From: Methanomassiliicoccaceae archaeon
GTDB lineage: Archaea > Thermoplasmatota > Thermoplasmata > Methanomassiliicoccales > Methanomethylophilaceae
Assembly: GCA_016282555.1 (NCBI GenBank)
Contig: JAEEKU010000123.1
Coordinates: 1 to 21,851 of the forward strand
Direction: 5' to 3'
DNA length: 21,851 nucleotides
The notes below the pieces were generated by a model that was not told the origin of the DNA, searched no databases, and was given only the letters and a program-made list of their open reading frames with translations. This document shows, piece by piece, positions 1 through 6,997 of the stretch. A program made the position numbers and the translations under genes. Each line of letters opens with the position of its first letter. Position 1 is the first letter of the stretch.

Positions 1-73
1 CTGTCAGAAGAGAACCGCATCGACCGGTCAGAAGGTAGGATTCCTGCCTCCTAAGAAGAAAGTTAAGAAGTGA
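1..73 (+). CDS. rpl2: 50S ribosomal protein L2, C-terminal end (partial)
   Basis: Only the last 23 complete codons are in the window; the frame starts at base 2 and ends with TGA at 71-73. The tail reads TASTGQKVGFLPPKKKVKK, which resembles the GRKVG...RR tail of archaeal L2 and is very basic, as expected for an rRNA-binding extension. In the family, L2 lies near the peptidyl transferase centre of the large subunit. The identification rests mainly on position: archaeal S10 operons have rpl2 directly before rps19. The stop lies 5 bases before the preferred rps19 start. Confidence 0.83.
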   Translation, partial: CQKRTASTGQKVGFLPPKKKVKK

Positions 74-78
74 TTGCA

Positions 79-546
79 ATGGCAAAGAAGATTATTGCAG
101 GATCGGCAAAAGCCTCCAGGAGGAAGTCCAGGAAGAAGGCGTCCGCAATCCAGGCGAGGAGGAAGAAAGAGTTCCTCTTCCGCGGATTCAACATGGAAGA
201 CCTTCTGAAGATGCCTTTCGATGAGTTTCTCGGACTTCTCCCTTCCAGGGCCAGAAGGACGTACCTCCGCGGTCTGAACTACGAGCAGCAGCTGCTGTTC
301 GACAAGCTCTCCGCGGCTGAGCCCGGCAGCCCCGTAAGGACACACCGCAGAGACCTGCCGATCATACCGCAGTTCGTCGGAAAGACTGTAAGCATATACA
401 ACGGAAAAGAATTCAAAGACGTGGAAATAAAGCCCGAGATGATCGGATGCTTCATCGGAGAGTTTGCCCTTACCAGGAAAGCTCCTCAGCATTCCGGACC
501 CGGAGTCGGCGCTACCAGGTCCTCGAAGTTCATGCCGCTCAAGTGA
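79..546 (+). CDS. rps19: 30S ribosomal protein S19
   Basis: A 155-aa small-subunit protein of the 30S head that contacts 16S rRNA and S13. The N-terminus is a Lys/Arg-rich archaeal extension (roughly residues 1-35, with KASRRKSRKKAS). The S19 core follows, including RTHRRDLPIIPQFVGKT near residue 90-105 and the C-terminal GEFALTRK...HSGPGVGATRSSKF signature. An upstream GTG at 70 is in frame and overlaps the rpl2 stop. I prefer ATG 79 because MAKK fits the family start and the GTG has no room for a ribosome binding site. The stop is TGA, and rpl22 follows after 9 bases. Confidence 0.96.
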   Translation: MAKKIIAGSAKASRRKSRKKASAIQARRKKEFLFRGFNMEDLLKMPFDEFLGLLPSRARRTYLRGLNYEQQLLFDKLSAAEPGSPVRTHRRDLPIIPQFVGKTVSIYNGKEFKDVEIKPEMIGCFIGEFALTRKAPQHSGPGVGATRSSKFMPLK

Positions 547-555
547 GGTGAAGAC

Positions 556-1008
556 ATGGTTTCAGGATATACAGCAGCAGCAGACCCGGAAACGACCGCG
601 AAGGCGCTCGGAAAGGAGATGCCCATCTCCCCCAAGTACGCCCGCGAGGTTGCGGGAATGATCCGCGGAATGACCGTAAAGAACGCGCAGAAAGCGCTTG
701 AGGACGTCATCGACAAGAAGAGGGCAGTGCCTCTCAGGAGATACAACAAGCGCGTCTCCCACAAGCCCGGAGTCGGACCCGGCAGATACCCTGTGAAAGC
801 GGCGACATACATGCTCCGCATTCTCAACAGCGCGAATGCGAACGCAGGATTCAAGGGACTCGACACGGAGAAACTCGCGATTTCCACGATTACCGTTTCC
901 AGAGGACGTACCATCCCCGGACACATGCCCAGGGCTCACGGACGCGCCACCCAGTGGAATCAGGAAACAGTCAATCTCGAAATCATACTTCAAGAGGTTG
1001 ATGAGTGA
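556..1008 (+). CDS. rpl22: 50S ribosomal protein L22
   Basis: A 150-aa archaeal L22, a large-subunit protein whose long loop lines the nascent peptide exit tunnel. Family features seen are KEMPISPKYAREVAGMIRGM (residues about 21-40), KNAQKALEDVI, and the loop and C-terminal stretch with RGRTIPGHMPRAHGRA. The start ATG at 556 is preceded by GAGGTGA with good spacing, and the previous TGA sits just before this motif. The stop TGA (1006-1008) shares its last base with the preferred rps3 start, a TGATG junction that suggests translational coupling. Confidence 0.96.
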   Translation: MVSGYTAAADPETTAKALGKEMPISPKYAREVAGMIRGMTVKNAQKALEDVIDKKRAVPLRRYNKRVSHKPGVGPGRYPVKAATYMLRILNSANANAGFKGLDTEKLAISTITVSRGRTIPGHMPRAHGRATQWNQETVNLEIILQEVDE

Positions 1009-1691
1009 TGGCATCAGAGAGAAAATTCGTTGCCGAGAACGTACGCAGGGTTCTCCTCAAAGAGTATCTCATGAAAGAGGTCAGCCGCGCAGGTTTCGGC
1101 GGACTCAGCGTCCAGAGGACTCCCATGGGTACCAGCGTCATTCTCACGATTGAAAGGCCCGGACTCGTTATCGGAAGGAAGGGCCAGACTATCAAAAACC
1201 TGACGTCGGTCATCGAGGACCGCTTCGGGTTCGAGAACCCCCAGATAAACGTCCAGGAGGTCGAGAACGCCAACCTGAACGCCCAGATAATGGCGGAGAA
1301 GCTCGCCTTCTCTCTGGAGAGAGGATGGCACTTCCGCAGAGCGGGACACTCCACCGTCCGCAGGATCATGGACAACGGCGCGCGCGGATGCCACATCATC
1401 GTCGCCGGAAAACTGACCGGACAGAGGCACAGGACCGAGAAGTTCAAAGAGGGCTACATCAAGTTCTGCGGAGAACCCAAGGCCGAATTCATCCAGCACG
1501 GATACGCCGTCGCCAAGCTCAAAATGGGCGTCATCGGCGTGACCGTGGAGATCATGGACGAGCACGCGAAGCTTCCCGCGGACATCCGCATAATGAGCAA
1601 GACCGAGGCGGCATCCCGCTTCCCCGATCTGTTCAGCGTCCCCGCCGAGGAGCCCGTGCCCGCCGACACCGAAATCCAGGAGGCGGAATGA
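1008..1691 (+). CDS. rps3: 30S ribosomal protein S3
   Basis: A 227-aa S3, part of the mRNA entry site on the 30S subunit. The N-terminal type II KH domain shows the RNA-binding GXXG loop in GLVIGRKGQTIKNL (about residues 53-66). The C-terminal S3 domain contains GCHIIVAGKLTGQRHRTEKF. The acidic tail (EEPVPADTEIQEAE) resembles other euryarchaeal S3 proteins. A GTG at 1005 is in frame directly before the ATG at 1008. I prefer the ATG because it makes a TGATG overlap with rpl22, lies at better spacing from GAGGTTGAT, and gives MASERKFV. The stop is TGA. Confidence 0.96.
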   Translation: MASERKFVAENVRRVLLKEYLMKEVSRAGFGGLSVQRTPMGTSVILTIERPGLVIGRKGQTIKNLTSVIEDRFGFENPQINVQEVENANLNAQIMAEKLAFSLERGWHFRRAGHSTVRRIMDNGARGCHIIVAGKLTGQRHRTEKFKEGYIKFCGEPKAEFIQHGYAVAKLKMGVIGVTVEIMDEHAKLPADIRIMSKTEAASRFPDLFSVPAEEPVPADTEIQEAE

Positions 1692-1894
1692 TGGCTTCCC
1701 TGAAAATCGCCGACATAAGGGATATGAGCGCGGAGGAGCGCAACCAGAAGCTGAAGGAGCTCCGCGACGAGCTCATGCATGAGAAAGGCGTAAGCGCATC
1801 CGGAGGAGCCCCCTCCAGCCCCGGAGCGATCCGCGCGCTGAAACTCAACATCTCTCGCATTCTGACCGTCCAGAAGGAGGAGGAAGAGATCTGA
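1691..1894 (+). CDS. rpl29: 50S ribosomal protein L29
   Basis: A 67-aa L29, a two-helix protein at the rim of the peptide exit tunnel near the SRP docking site. Helix one contains IRDMSAEERNQKLKELRDEL. Helix two contains GAIRALKLNISRILTVQ, matching the family's IRxxRRxIARILT pattern. There are two adjacent ATGs at 1688 and 1691. The AGGAGG at 1678-1683 favours 1691 (7-base spacing), which again makes a one-base overlap with the rps3 stop. The stop TGA overlaps the next ATG by one base. Confidence 0.94.
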   Translation: MASLKIADIRDMSAEERNQKLKELRDELMHEKGVSASGGAPSSPGAIRALKLNISRILTVQKEEEEI

Positions 1895-2193
1895 TGTCGG
1901 ACATTTGCCCGGTATGTGGATTGCCTAAAGAGCTGTGCATGTGCGAGGAGATCGCCCGCGAACAGCAGACGGTAAGAATATCAATTGACAGCCGCAGATA
2001 CGGCAAAACCGTAACTGTGATCGACGGTATCGACGAGAACGACATCGATATCGGGGATCTCTCCAAGCAGCTGAAGAACAGATGCGCCACCGGCGGAACA
2101 TGCAAGGACGGCCGCATCGAGCTTCAGGGCGATCATAAGAAAAAAGTGAAAGCAGTCTTGGAAGAAATGGGCTTCCATACAGAGGTAAAATGA
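1894..2193 (+). CDS. sui1: Translation initiation factor aIF1 (SUI1 family)
   Basis: A 99-aa aIF1, which binds the 30S P-site region and polices start-codon selection. An N-terminal zinc-ribbon-like stretch CPVCGLPKELCMCEE supplies four cysteines (C5, C8, C15, C17). This extension is known in several euryarchaeal SUI1 proteins. The SUI1 fold follows, with RRYGKTVTVIDGID, the LKNRCATGGTCKDGRIELQG loop that contacts rRNA, and the HKKKVKAVLEEMGF end. It sits between rpl29 and rnp1, as in many archaeal operons. It overlaps rpl29 by one base and rnp1 by four (ATGA). Confidence 0.95.
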   Translation: MSDICPVCGLPKELCMCEEIAREQQTVRISIDSRRYGKTVTVIDGIDENDIDIGDLSKQLKNRCATGGTCKDGRIELQGDHKKKVKAVLEEMGFHTEVK

Positions 2194-2396
2194 AAGAGTC
2201 TGTCTTCGCCAGGTCTGAGCTCATCGGGCTGGACGTGCAGGTGGTAACGGAGCCTTACTCCGGAATCTCCGGAAAGGTCGTGGACGAAACCAAACGCACC
2301 TTCGTCATCGAATCTTCGGGAACCGAAAAGACGGTGCCCAAGCCCGGAAACGTGTTCAGATTCGCATACGACGGCAGAACCATAGACATCATCTGA
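2190..2396 (+). CDS. rnp1: Ribonuclease P protein component 1 (Rpp29/Pop4), ending at an in-frame TGA
   Basis: This is the archaeal RNase P subunit Rpp29, which with Rpp21 helps the catalytic RNA cleave 5' leaders from pre-tRNA. The 68-aa product keeps the Sm-like barrel signature: ARSELIGLDVQVV, GISGKVVDETKRTFVIE, KTVPKPGNVFRF. It is short for the family (usually about 90 aa or more) and stops at TGA 2394-2396. It therefore lacks the conserved RPEDRIK helix near the C-terminus. That helix is encoded immediately downstream in the same frame (see 2397-2444). The start ATG overlaps the sui1 stop (ATGA). Gene identity is firm; whether the true end is 2396 or 2444 is open. Confidence 0.88.
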   Translation: MKESVFARSELIGLDVQVVTEPYSGISGKVVDETKRTFVIESSGTEKTVPKPGNVFRFAYDGRTIDII

Positions 2397-2444
2397 TCAG
2401 AGATAATGCACCGACCAGAGGACAGAATCAAAAAGGTTAGGTGA
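2397..2444 (+). other. In-frame continuation of rnp1 encoding the conserved Rpp29 C-terminal tail
   Basis: Reading on past the TGA at 2394-2396 in the rnp1 frame gives SEIMHRPEDRIKKVR, then a second TGA at 2442-2444. From memory, archaeal Rpp29 proteins carry a Gly followed by xxIxxRPEDRIK at exactly this point, so the TGA stands where Gly is usual. GGA, a frequent Gly codon here, differs from TGA by one base. The second TGA lies inside AGGTGA, the ribosome binding site of rps17, an arrangement also seen elsewhere in the window. The segment therefore looks like the original gene end. Whether it is translated cannot be told from sequence. Confidence 0.75.
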
Positions 2445-2448
2445 AAAA

Positions 2449-2787
2449 ATGGCATCAGAAATCAAAGACATCGGATTCGACGTCGCTCCTCCCGCTTCGG
2501 GGTGTTCCGACCCCAACTGCCCGTTCCACGGCAGCCTTACGGTCAGGGGACAGACGATCGACGGGGTTGTTGCTACAGTCAAGATGAACAAAACGGTCGT
2601 CGTTGAACGCAACTACCTCAGGTACGTTAAGAAATACGAAAGATACGAGAAAAGGAGCAGCAGGTACTCCGCCCATGCCCCCGCATGCCTCGGCCTCAAA
2701 GCCGGAGACAGGGTGACCATAGCGGAGTGCCGCCCCCTCTCCAAAACCGTCTCTTTCGTGGTCATCGAGAAAAAGGTGTTGGAATGA
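2449..2787 (+). CDS. rps17: 30S ribosomal protein S17
   Basis: A 112-aa S17, an OB-fold primary binder of 16S rRNA. The archaeal N-terminal signature CSDPNCPFHG (residues 19-28) is present, followed by GQTIDGVVATVKMNKTVVVERNYLRYVKKYERYEKR, with long basic loops that reach into rRNA. The C-terminal strand reads GDRVTIAECRPLSKTVSFVV. The start ATG is preceded by AGGTGA (2440-2445). The 52-base gap between the annotated rnp1 stop and this start is taken up by the apparent rnp1 tail. The stop overlaps rpl14 by four bases (ATGA). Confidence 0.95.
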   Translation: MASEIKDIGFDVAPPASGCSDPNCPFHGSLTVRGQTIDGVVATVKMNKTVVVERNYLRYVKKYERYEKRSSRYSAHAPACLGLKAGDRVTIAECRPLSKTVSFVVIEKKVLE

Positions 2788-3182
2788 AGGGAATCTCCGG
2801 AAACCAGACCAGAGGGCTCCAGAACGGATCCCGCCTCGATGTGATAGACAACACGGGCGCGAAAGTCGTCGAGATCATCGCCGTTCCCGGCTACCACGGA
2901 GTGGCCAGAAGGGTCCCCAGCGCCGGAGCCGGGGATCTCGTCATCGCGTCCGTGAAGAAAGGAACCCCCCAGATGAGGAGACAGATCGTATTCGCGGTTA
3001 TAGTCCGCCAGAGGCGCCCTCTCAGGAGGCCCGACGGAACCATCGTCTTCTTCGAGGACAACGCGGCCGTCATCACCACCGAGACGGGAGAGACCAAGGG
3101 AACCGATATCAAAGGCCCCGTAGCCAGAGAGGCCGCGGAAAGGTGGCCCCGCATATCCGCTACCGCCAACACGATAATCTGA
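2784..3182 (+). CDS. rpl14: 50S ribosomal protein L14
   Basis: A 132-aa L14, a beta-barrel protein at the subunit interface that takes part in an intersubunit bridge and lies near the factor-binding region. It shows LDVIDNTGAKVVEII near residue 22-36, GDLVIASVKKGTPQMRRQIVFAVIVRQRR, and the C-terminal GPVAREAAERWPRISATANTII, typical of archaeal and eukaryotic L14 (uL14). The start ATG at 2784 overlaps the rps17 stop and gives MKGISGNQTRGL, as expected. The frame is open upstream within rps17 but has no family similarity there. Confidence 0.96.
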   Translation: MKGISGNQTRGLQNGSRLDVIDNTGAKVVEIIAVPGYHGVARRVPSAGAGDLVIASVKKGTPQMRRQIVFAVIVRQRRPLRRPDGTIVFFEDNAAVITTETGETKGTDIKGPVAREAAERWPRISATANTII

Positions 3183-3191
3183 GGTGTGAAA

Positions 3192-3566
3192 ATGGTCAGC
3201 AGCAAAGCAAGGGTTCAGAGAAGGAATCAGGCCAACGCGCCTGTCCACGTCAAAAGGAAAATGCTCTCCGCAAACCTCAGCAGCGAGCTCCGCAGCAAAT
3301 ACGGAAGGCGCTCCGCGAGGGTCTGCAAGGGAGACAAGGTTATCGTCGTCCGCGGAAACAGCGACATCAGGAACATCGAGGGGAAAGTCGTCTCCGTCGA
3401 TACCAAGACCGGCCGCGTCGCCATAGAGGGCATAACCATCAAACAGGCCGACGGAACAGAGACCGAGCGCCCCATCCACGCTTCCAACCTGGTGATCGTG
3501 GATCTCAATCTCAGCGACAGCTGGAGGGCCGACTCTCTTTCCAAGAGCAAGGAGGCTAAAGCATGA
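3192..3566 (+). CDS. rpl24: 50S ribosomal protein L24
   Basis: A 124-aa L24 (uL24), an early 23S rRNA binder near the tunnel exit. Its KOW motif reads CKGDKVIVVRGNSDIRNIEGKV (about residues 46-67). The N-terminal half has the archaeal pattern HVKRKMLSANLSSELRSKYGRRSARV. An in-frame GTG at 3186 is possible, but GAGGTG (3181-3186) is placed as a ribosome binding site for ATG 3192, so 3192 is chosen. The stop TGA overlaps the rps4e start by four bases. Confidence 0.95.
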   Translation: MVSSKARVQRRNQANAPVHVKRKMLSANLSSELRSKYGRRSARVCKGDKVIVVRGNSDIRNIEGKVVSVDTKTGRVAIEGITIKQADGTETERPIHASNLVIVDLNLSDSWRADSLSKSKEAKA

Positions 3567-4270
3567 GCGATCACATGAAAAGACTGGCGGCGCCCAGGAC
3601 CTGGCCGCTGAAGAGGAAGGTCAGCATCTGGGTAGCCAAACAGAGCGCCGGAGCGCACTCGATCGAGAGCTCCATGCCCGCGGTCACCGTCCTCAGGGAC
3701 ATGGTCGGGGCATGCGACACAGCCAGAGAAGCCAAGAGAATCATCGGGAACCGCGAGATGTTCGTCAACGGAAAAGCCGTGAAGAACCCCAAGGCCCCCG
3801 TGGGATTCATGGACGTCATCTGCGTGCCTAAACTCAAACTCGTGTACCGCATGCTCCTCACCGACAAGGGAAAGCTCACCCTCGTCCCGATCTCCGACGA
3901 GGAAGCGGGATGGGAAATATGCAAGATCGAGAACAAGACCATCGTAAAGGGCGGAAAAGTCCAGCTCAATCTGAGCGGCGGAAGGAACATCCTGATCGGA
4001 GAGAACGCTTACAAATGCGGAGACTCCCTCAAGGTCGCCTTCGACGGCCAGAAGATCATGGAGCACTACCCCCTTGCCGGCGGATGCACCGTTCTCATCA
4101 AAGACGGTTCCCACAGCGGTAACGTCAAGACCGTCAAGGACGTGCAGATCGTCCGCAGGAGCGGACCCAACGTGGTCATCTTCACCGACGGAACCGAAAC
4201 CGTCACGGACAACTGCATCGTAATCGGATCCGCCGGACCCGCGCTCAGACTCCCGGAGGCTTCCGAATGA
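3563..4270 (+). CDS. rps4e: 30S ribosomal protein S4e
   Basis: A 235-aa S4e, found only in archaea and eukaryotes, part of the 30S body. The N-terminal signature MKRLAAPRTWPLKRK is present. An S4-like RNA-binding domain follows (CDTAREAKRIIGNREMFVNGKAVKNPK, about residues 52-78), then the central S4e domain, then a KOW-like segment with GCTVLIKDGSHSGNVKTVKDVQI. It sits between rpl24 and rpl5, the usual archaeal place. The start (ATGA) overlaps rpl24 and the stop overlaps rpl5 in the same way. Confidence 0.96.
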   Translation: MSDHMKRLAAPRTWPLKRKVSIWVAKQSAGAHSIESSMPAVTVLRDMVGACDTAREAKRIIGNREMFVNGKAVKNPKAPVGFMDVICVPKLKLVYRMLLTDKGKLTLVPISDEEAGWEICKIENKTIVKGGKVQLNLSGGRNILIGENAYKCGDSLKVAFDGQKIMEHYPLAGGCTVLIKDGSHSGNVKTVKDVQIVRRSGPNVVIFTDGTETVTDNCIVIGSAGPALRLPEASE

Positions 4271-4776
4271 ACGCCATGAGAGAGCTCCGCGTGGAGAAGG
4301 TCGTCGTCAACATCGGCGTCGGAGAAGCCGGAGAGCGCCTCGTGAAAGCGGAAAAGGTTCTGGAAATGGTCACCGGACAGAAGCCCGTGGAGACTATCTC
4401 CAAAACCGTCAACAGAGATCTGGGAATCCGCGTGGGAATGCCCCTCGGATGCAAAGTGACCCTCAGGGGGGAGACCGCCGAGGACTTTGTGAAGAGAGCC
4501 CTCTCCATACGCGAGAGGCGCGTTCCCGTGTACTCCTTCGACAAAGAGGGCAACATGTCCTTCGGCATCTCCGACTACACCGACTTCGACGGTATGAAAT
4601 ACGACCCCGAAATCGGAATATTCGGAATGGACATCAACGTCGTCCTCAGGAGAGCCGGAAACAGGATCACCCAGAGATCCCTTCTCAGAAGAAGGATCCC
4701 CAAGGGCCACCGCGTAGAGCGCGACGAGGCTATCCAGTTTATGAAAGACAGATTCGAAGTTCAGGTGATTGAGTGA
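4267..4776 (+). CDS. rpl5: 50S ribosomal protein L5
   Basis: A 169-aa L5, which with L18 anchors 5S rRNA in the central protuberance and touches P-site tRNA. Recognisable stretches are MRELRVEKVVVNIGVGEAGERLVKAEKVLEMVTGQKPV, GIRVGMPLGCKVTLRG and GISDYTDFDGMKYDPEIGIFGMD, followed by a basic segment RRAGNRITQRSLLRRRIPKGHR. The gene starts inside the rps4e stop (ATGA). It ends in GTGA, where the next gene begins with GTG. Confidence 0.96.
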   Translation: MNAMRELRVEKVVVNIGVGEAGERLVKAEKVLEMVTGQKPVETISKTVNRDLGIRVGMPLGCKVTLRGETAEDFVKRALSIRERRVPVYSFDKEGNMSFGISDYTDFDGMKYDPEIGIFGMDINVVLRRAGNRITQRSLLRRRIPKGHRVERDEAIQFMKDRFEVQVIE

Positions 4777-4919
4777 AACCCAAGAAGCAATTCGGAAGAT
4801 CGGTCGGCTGCACCCGCTGCGGACGCAGGAGAGGAATCATAAGGAGGTACGGAATGCACCTGTGCCGCCAGTGCTTCAGGGATATGGCTCCCGAGCTCGG
4901 ATTCAAGAAGTATTCGTGA
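4773..4919 (+). CDS. rps14: 30S ribosomal protein S14 (zinc-binding form)
   Basis: A 48-aa protein starting with GTG at 4773, inside the rpl5 stop codon. It shows a four-cysteine zinc ribbon: C13-x2-C16 (GCTRCGRRRG) and C31-x2-C34 (LCRQCFRD). These are the hallmarks of archaeal S14 (uS14), along with the C-terminal GFKKYS. S14 binds the 30S head near the decoding centre. It is easily missed because it is tiny and lacks an ATG. The place between rpl5 and rps8 is the canonical one. The stop TGA is followed directly by the rps8 ribosome binding site. Confidence 0.94.
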   Translation: MKPKKQFGRSVGCTRCGRRRGIIRRYGMHLCRQCFRDMAPELGFKKYS

Positions 4920-4929
4920 GGTGAGAGAA

Positions 4930-5319
4930 ATGCAGTGTGATCCACTCAACGACGCCATGTGCGTCATCAAAAACGCAGCCCTCAACGGAAAGAGCGAATG
5001 CGTCATCCAGCCCTGCTCCAAACTCATCGGCCACGTGCTGAAAGTTATGCAGGACAGCGGATACATCAGCCAGTTCGAGTACGTTGAAGACGGCAAAGCG
5101 GGAAAATTCCGCGTACTGCTCGACGGGGCTATAAACAACTGCGGCGTTATCAAGCCCAGGTATTCGGTTACGGTTTCGGATGTCGAAAAGTTCGAAGCGA
5201 GGTTCCTCCCCGCCCAGGACTTCGGCCTTCTGATCCTGACCACCACCGCAGGCGTGATTACCCAGGACCGTGCCAAGGAGCTCGGAATCGGCGGGAAGCT
5301 TCTCGCCTACGTATATTGA
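4930..5319 (+). CDS. rps8: 30S ribosomal protein S8
   Basis: A 129-aa S8 (uS8), a primary 16S rRNA binder of the 30S platform. The N-terminus DPLNDAMCVIKNAALNGKSECVIQPCSKLIGHVLKVMQDSGYI fits the archaeal family. The C-terminus has the RNA-binding pattern LLILTTTAGVITQDRAKELGIGGKLLAYVY. An in-frame GTG at 4921 is part of the sequence GAGGTGA, which acts better as the ribosome binding site for ATG 4930 (5-base spacing). The start is therefore placed at 4930. Confidence 0.95.
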   Translation: MQCDPLNDAMCVIKNAALNGKSECVIQPCSKLIGHVLKVMQDSGYISQFEYVEDGKAGKFRVLLDGAINNCGVIKPRYSVTVSDVEKFEARFLPAQDFGLLILTTTAGVITQDRAKELGIGGKLLAYVY

Positions 5320-5328
5320 GGAATAAGA

Positions 5329-5880
5329 ATGACATTAGCAGGGAAAATCGAAAGCACTATCGCTATCCCCGGGGGCGTCTCCGTCAGTCTCGACGGCAAC
5401 GTCCTGAAGGTCAAAGGACCTAGGGGTGAATTATGCAGAATCTTCGCGCACCCTGGAATAGACGTAGCCGTTAACGAAACTGAGGTCGCAGTCAGCTGCG
5501 AGTACCCCAGAGTCAAAGACAAGGCGATGGTCGGAACCTACGTTGCGCACGTGAAAAACATGATCAAGGGCGTGACAGTAGGATTCACCTACCACCTCAA
5601 AGTCGTGTACAACCACTTCCCCATGAAAATCGCCGTCAAAGGCGACCGCGTGGAAGTCAACAACTACATGGGAGGAAAAGCCCCCCGCTACGCGAACATA
5701 GTGAAAGGATGCACCGTCAAGATCAGCGGAACCGACATAACCGTCGAAGGCAACGACATCGAAGCCTGCGGACAGACTTCCGCGAACCTCGAGAGGGCGA
5801 CATCCAGGCTCGGATTCGACAAGAGAACGTTCCAGGACGGAATATATATAGTCCAGAAATCCCACAAGGTGAAAGAATGA
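5329..5880 (+). CDS. rpl6: 50S ribosomal protein L6
   Basis: A 183-aa L6 (uL6), made of two related alpha/beta domains, near the sarcin-ricin loop and the factor-binding site. The first domain begins IPGGVSVSLDGNVLKVKGPRGEL. The second has FPMKIAVKGDRVEVNNYMGGKAPRYANIVKG, followed by VEGNDIEACGQTSANLERATSRLGFDKRTFQDGIYIV, typical of archaeal L6. The start is preceded by GAGGAATAAG. The stop overlaps the rpl32e start by four bases (ATGA). Confidence 0.96.
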   Translation: MTLAGKIESTIAIPGGVSVSLDGNVLKVKGPRGELCRIFAHPGIDVAVNETEVAVSCEYPRVKDKAMVGTYVAHVKNMIKGVTVGFTYHLKVVYNHFPMKIAVKGDRVEVNNYMGGKAPRYANIVKGCTVKISGTDITVEGNDIEACGQTSANLERATSRLGFDKRTFQDGIYIVQKSHKVKE

Positions 5881-6536
5881 CCGTCAAAGCACTCACAGAC
5901 CTTCCCGGCATCACCGCCGACAACGTCAAAGAGCTTTCGGAGATGGGCATCTCATCCGTTGCAGATCTCTCCGCCGCCGTTAAAGACGACGAGAAAGTAA
6001 AAGAAATGGTAATGAAGCTGTCCGGAGTAGGGCCTATGACGATCACGGACTGGAAGAACGCTCTCGAAGGAGCAGACGCTTCCTCCTCCGCGAAGACCGT
6101 CGAGGTCGTGGAAGCCGACAAAGCCCAGTACAGGGTCAGGGCGAAGCCCGAACTCAGCGAGGAGACCGTCGAGAACCTCGCCAAGAGAGCCGTGATCTCC
6201 GGAAGGAGGCCGGCATTCAAGAGGCAGGAGTGGTTCAGATACTCCAAGCTCGGCGAGAAGTGGAGAAAGCCCAAGGGAATCCACTCCAAGATGAAGAGAC
6301 AGCTCAAAAGGCGCCCGCCCATGGTCGATATCGGATACCGCGGACCCGCTTCCGTCAGGAACCTTCACCCCTCCGGATTCGAAGAGGTCATGGTGTACAA
6401 CGTGGACGGTCTCGAATCCGTCAACCCTAAGACGCAGGCCGTCCGTATCGGAGGCACCGTCGGAACGAAGAAGAGAATGGCTATCGAGGAGAGGGCGGAC
6501 GAGCTCGGAATCCGCATTCTCAACAGGATGGTGTGA
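5877..6536 (+). CDS. rpl32e: 50S ribosomal protein L32e with N-terminal helix-hairpin-helix extension
   Basis: A 219-aa form of L32e. The conserved L32e domain spans about residues 100-219: FKRQEWFRYSKLGEKWRKPKGIHSKMKRQLKRRPPMVDIGYR, ending VGTKKRMAIEERADELGIRILN. The first about 65 residues form a helix-hairpin-helix-like module (LTDLPGITADNVKELSEMGISSVADL and LSGVGPMTITDWKNAL), a linker follows, and many archaeal L32e proteins lack this module. Similar long forms are known in some Euryarchaeota. The module may add rRNA contacts, which is inference. ATG 5877 overlaps the rpl6 stop. Confidence 0.94.
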   Translation: MTVKALTDLPGITADNVKELSEMGISSVADLSAAVKDDEKVKEMVMKLSGVGPMTITDWKNALEGADASSSAKTVEVVEADKAQYRVRAKPELSEETVENLAKRAVISGRRPAFKRQEWFRYSKLGEKWRKPKGIHSKMKRQLKRRPPMVDIGYRGPASVRNLHPSGFEEVMVYNVDGLESVNPKTQAVRIGGTVGTKKRMAIEERADELGIRILNRMV

Positions 6537-6538
6537 GC

Positions 6539-6997
6539 ATGTCCAACCTTAAGAACCAGAAAAGAATGGCGGCCGAAGTCCTCAAATGCGGCCGCAACAG
6601 GGTCTGGATGAACCCCGATAAGCTGGACGATGTCGAGAAATGCATCACCCGCAGCGACATACGCACCGCGATCGCGTCCGGAGCCATCAAAGCGAAGCCC
6701 AAGAACGGAACTTCCAAAGCCAGGACCAGATACGTCGCGGCCCAGAAAGCCAGCGGAAAGAGGAAGGGACCCGGATCCAGGAAAGGTACCGCCAACGCGC
6801 GCGTCCGCGACAAGGAGCGCTGGATGGCGACCATCAGGCCTATCCGTAAGGAGCTCAAGCAGCTCAGGGCCGACGGAAAGATCACCCCGTCCGTCTACAG
6901 GCTCTACTACAGAAAGGCTAAGGGAGGCCTTTACAAGTCCCGCGCTCACCTCAGGCAGCACATGACCGCCGCCGGACACCTTAAGGAGGAGATCTGA
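6539..6997 (+). CDS. rpl19e: 50S ribosomal protein L19e
   Basis: A 152-aa L19e, an archaeal/eukaryotic protein that takes part in an intersubunit bridge and is mostly extended helices rich in Arg and Lys. The start MSNLKNQKRMAAEVLKCGRNRVWMNP matches the family closely, so ATG 6539 is chosen. A GTG at 6533 overlapping the rpl32e stop is a possible alternative that adds two residues. The middle has KPKNGTSKARTRY and the long basic helix RDKERWMATIRPIRKELKQLRADGKITPSVYRLYYRKAKGG. The stop shares one base with rpl18. Confidence 0.95.
   Translation: MSNLKNQKRMAAEVLKCGRNRVWMNPDKLDDVEKCITRSDIRTAIASGAIKAKPKNGTSKARTRYVAAQKASGKRKGPGSRKGTANARVRDKERWMATIRPIRKELKQLRADGKITPSVYRLYYRKAKGGLYKSRAHLRQHMTAAGHLKEEI

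Noticed and set aside
2394..2396. The TGA in rnp1 as selenocysteine or as a reassigned sense codon
   Set aside because: TGA ends nearly all genes here, so it is not reassigned. No SECIS-like hairpin was evident by eye, and the position is normally Gly rather than Cys.
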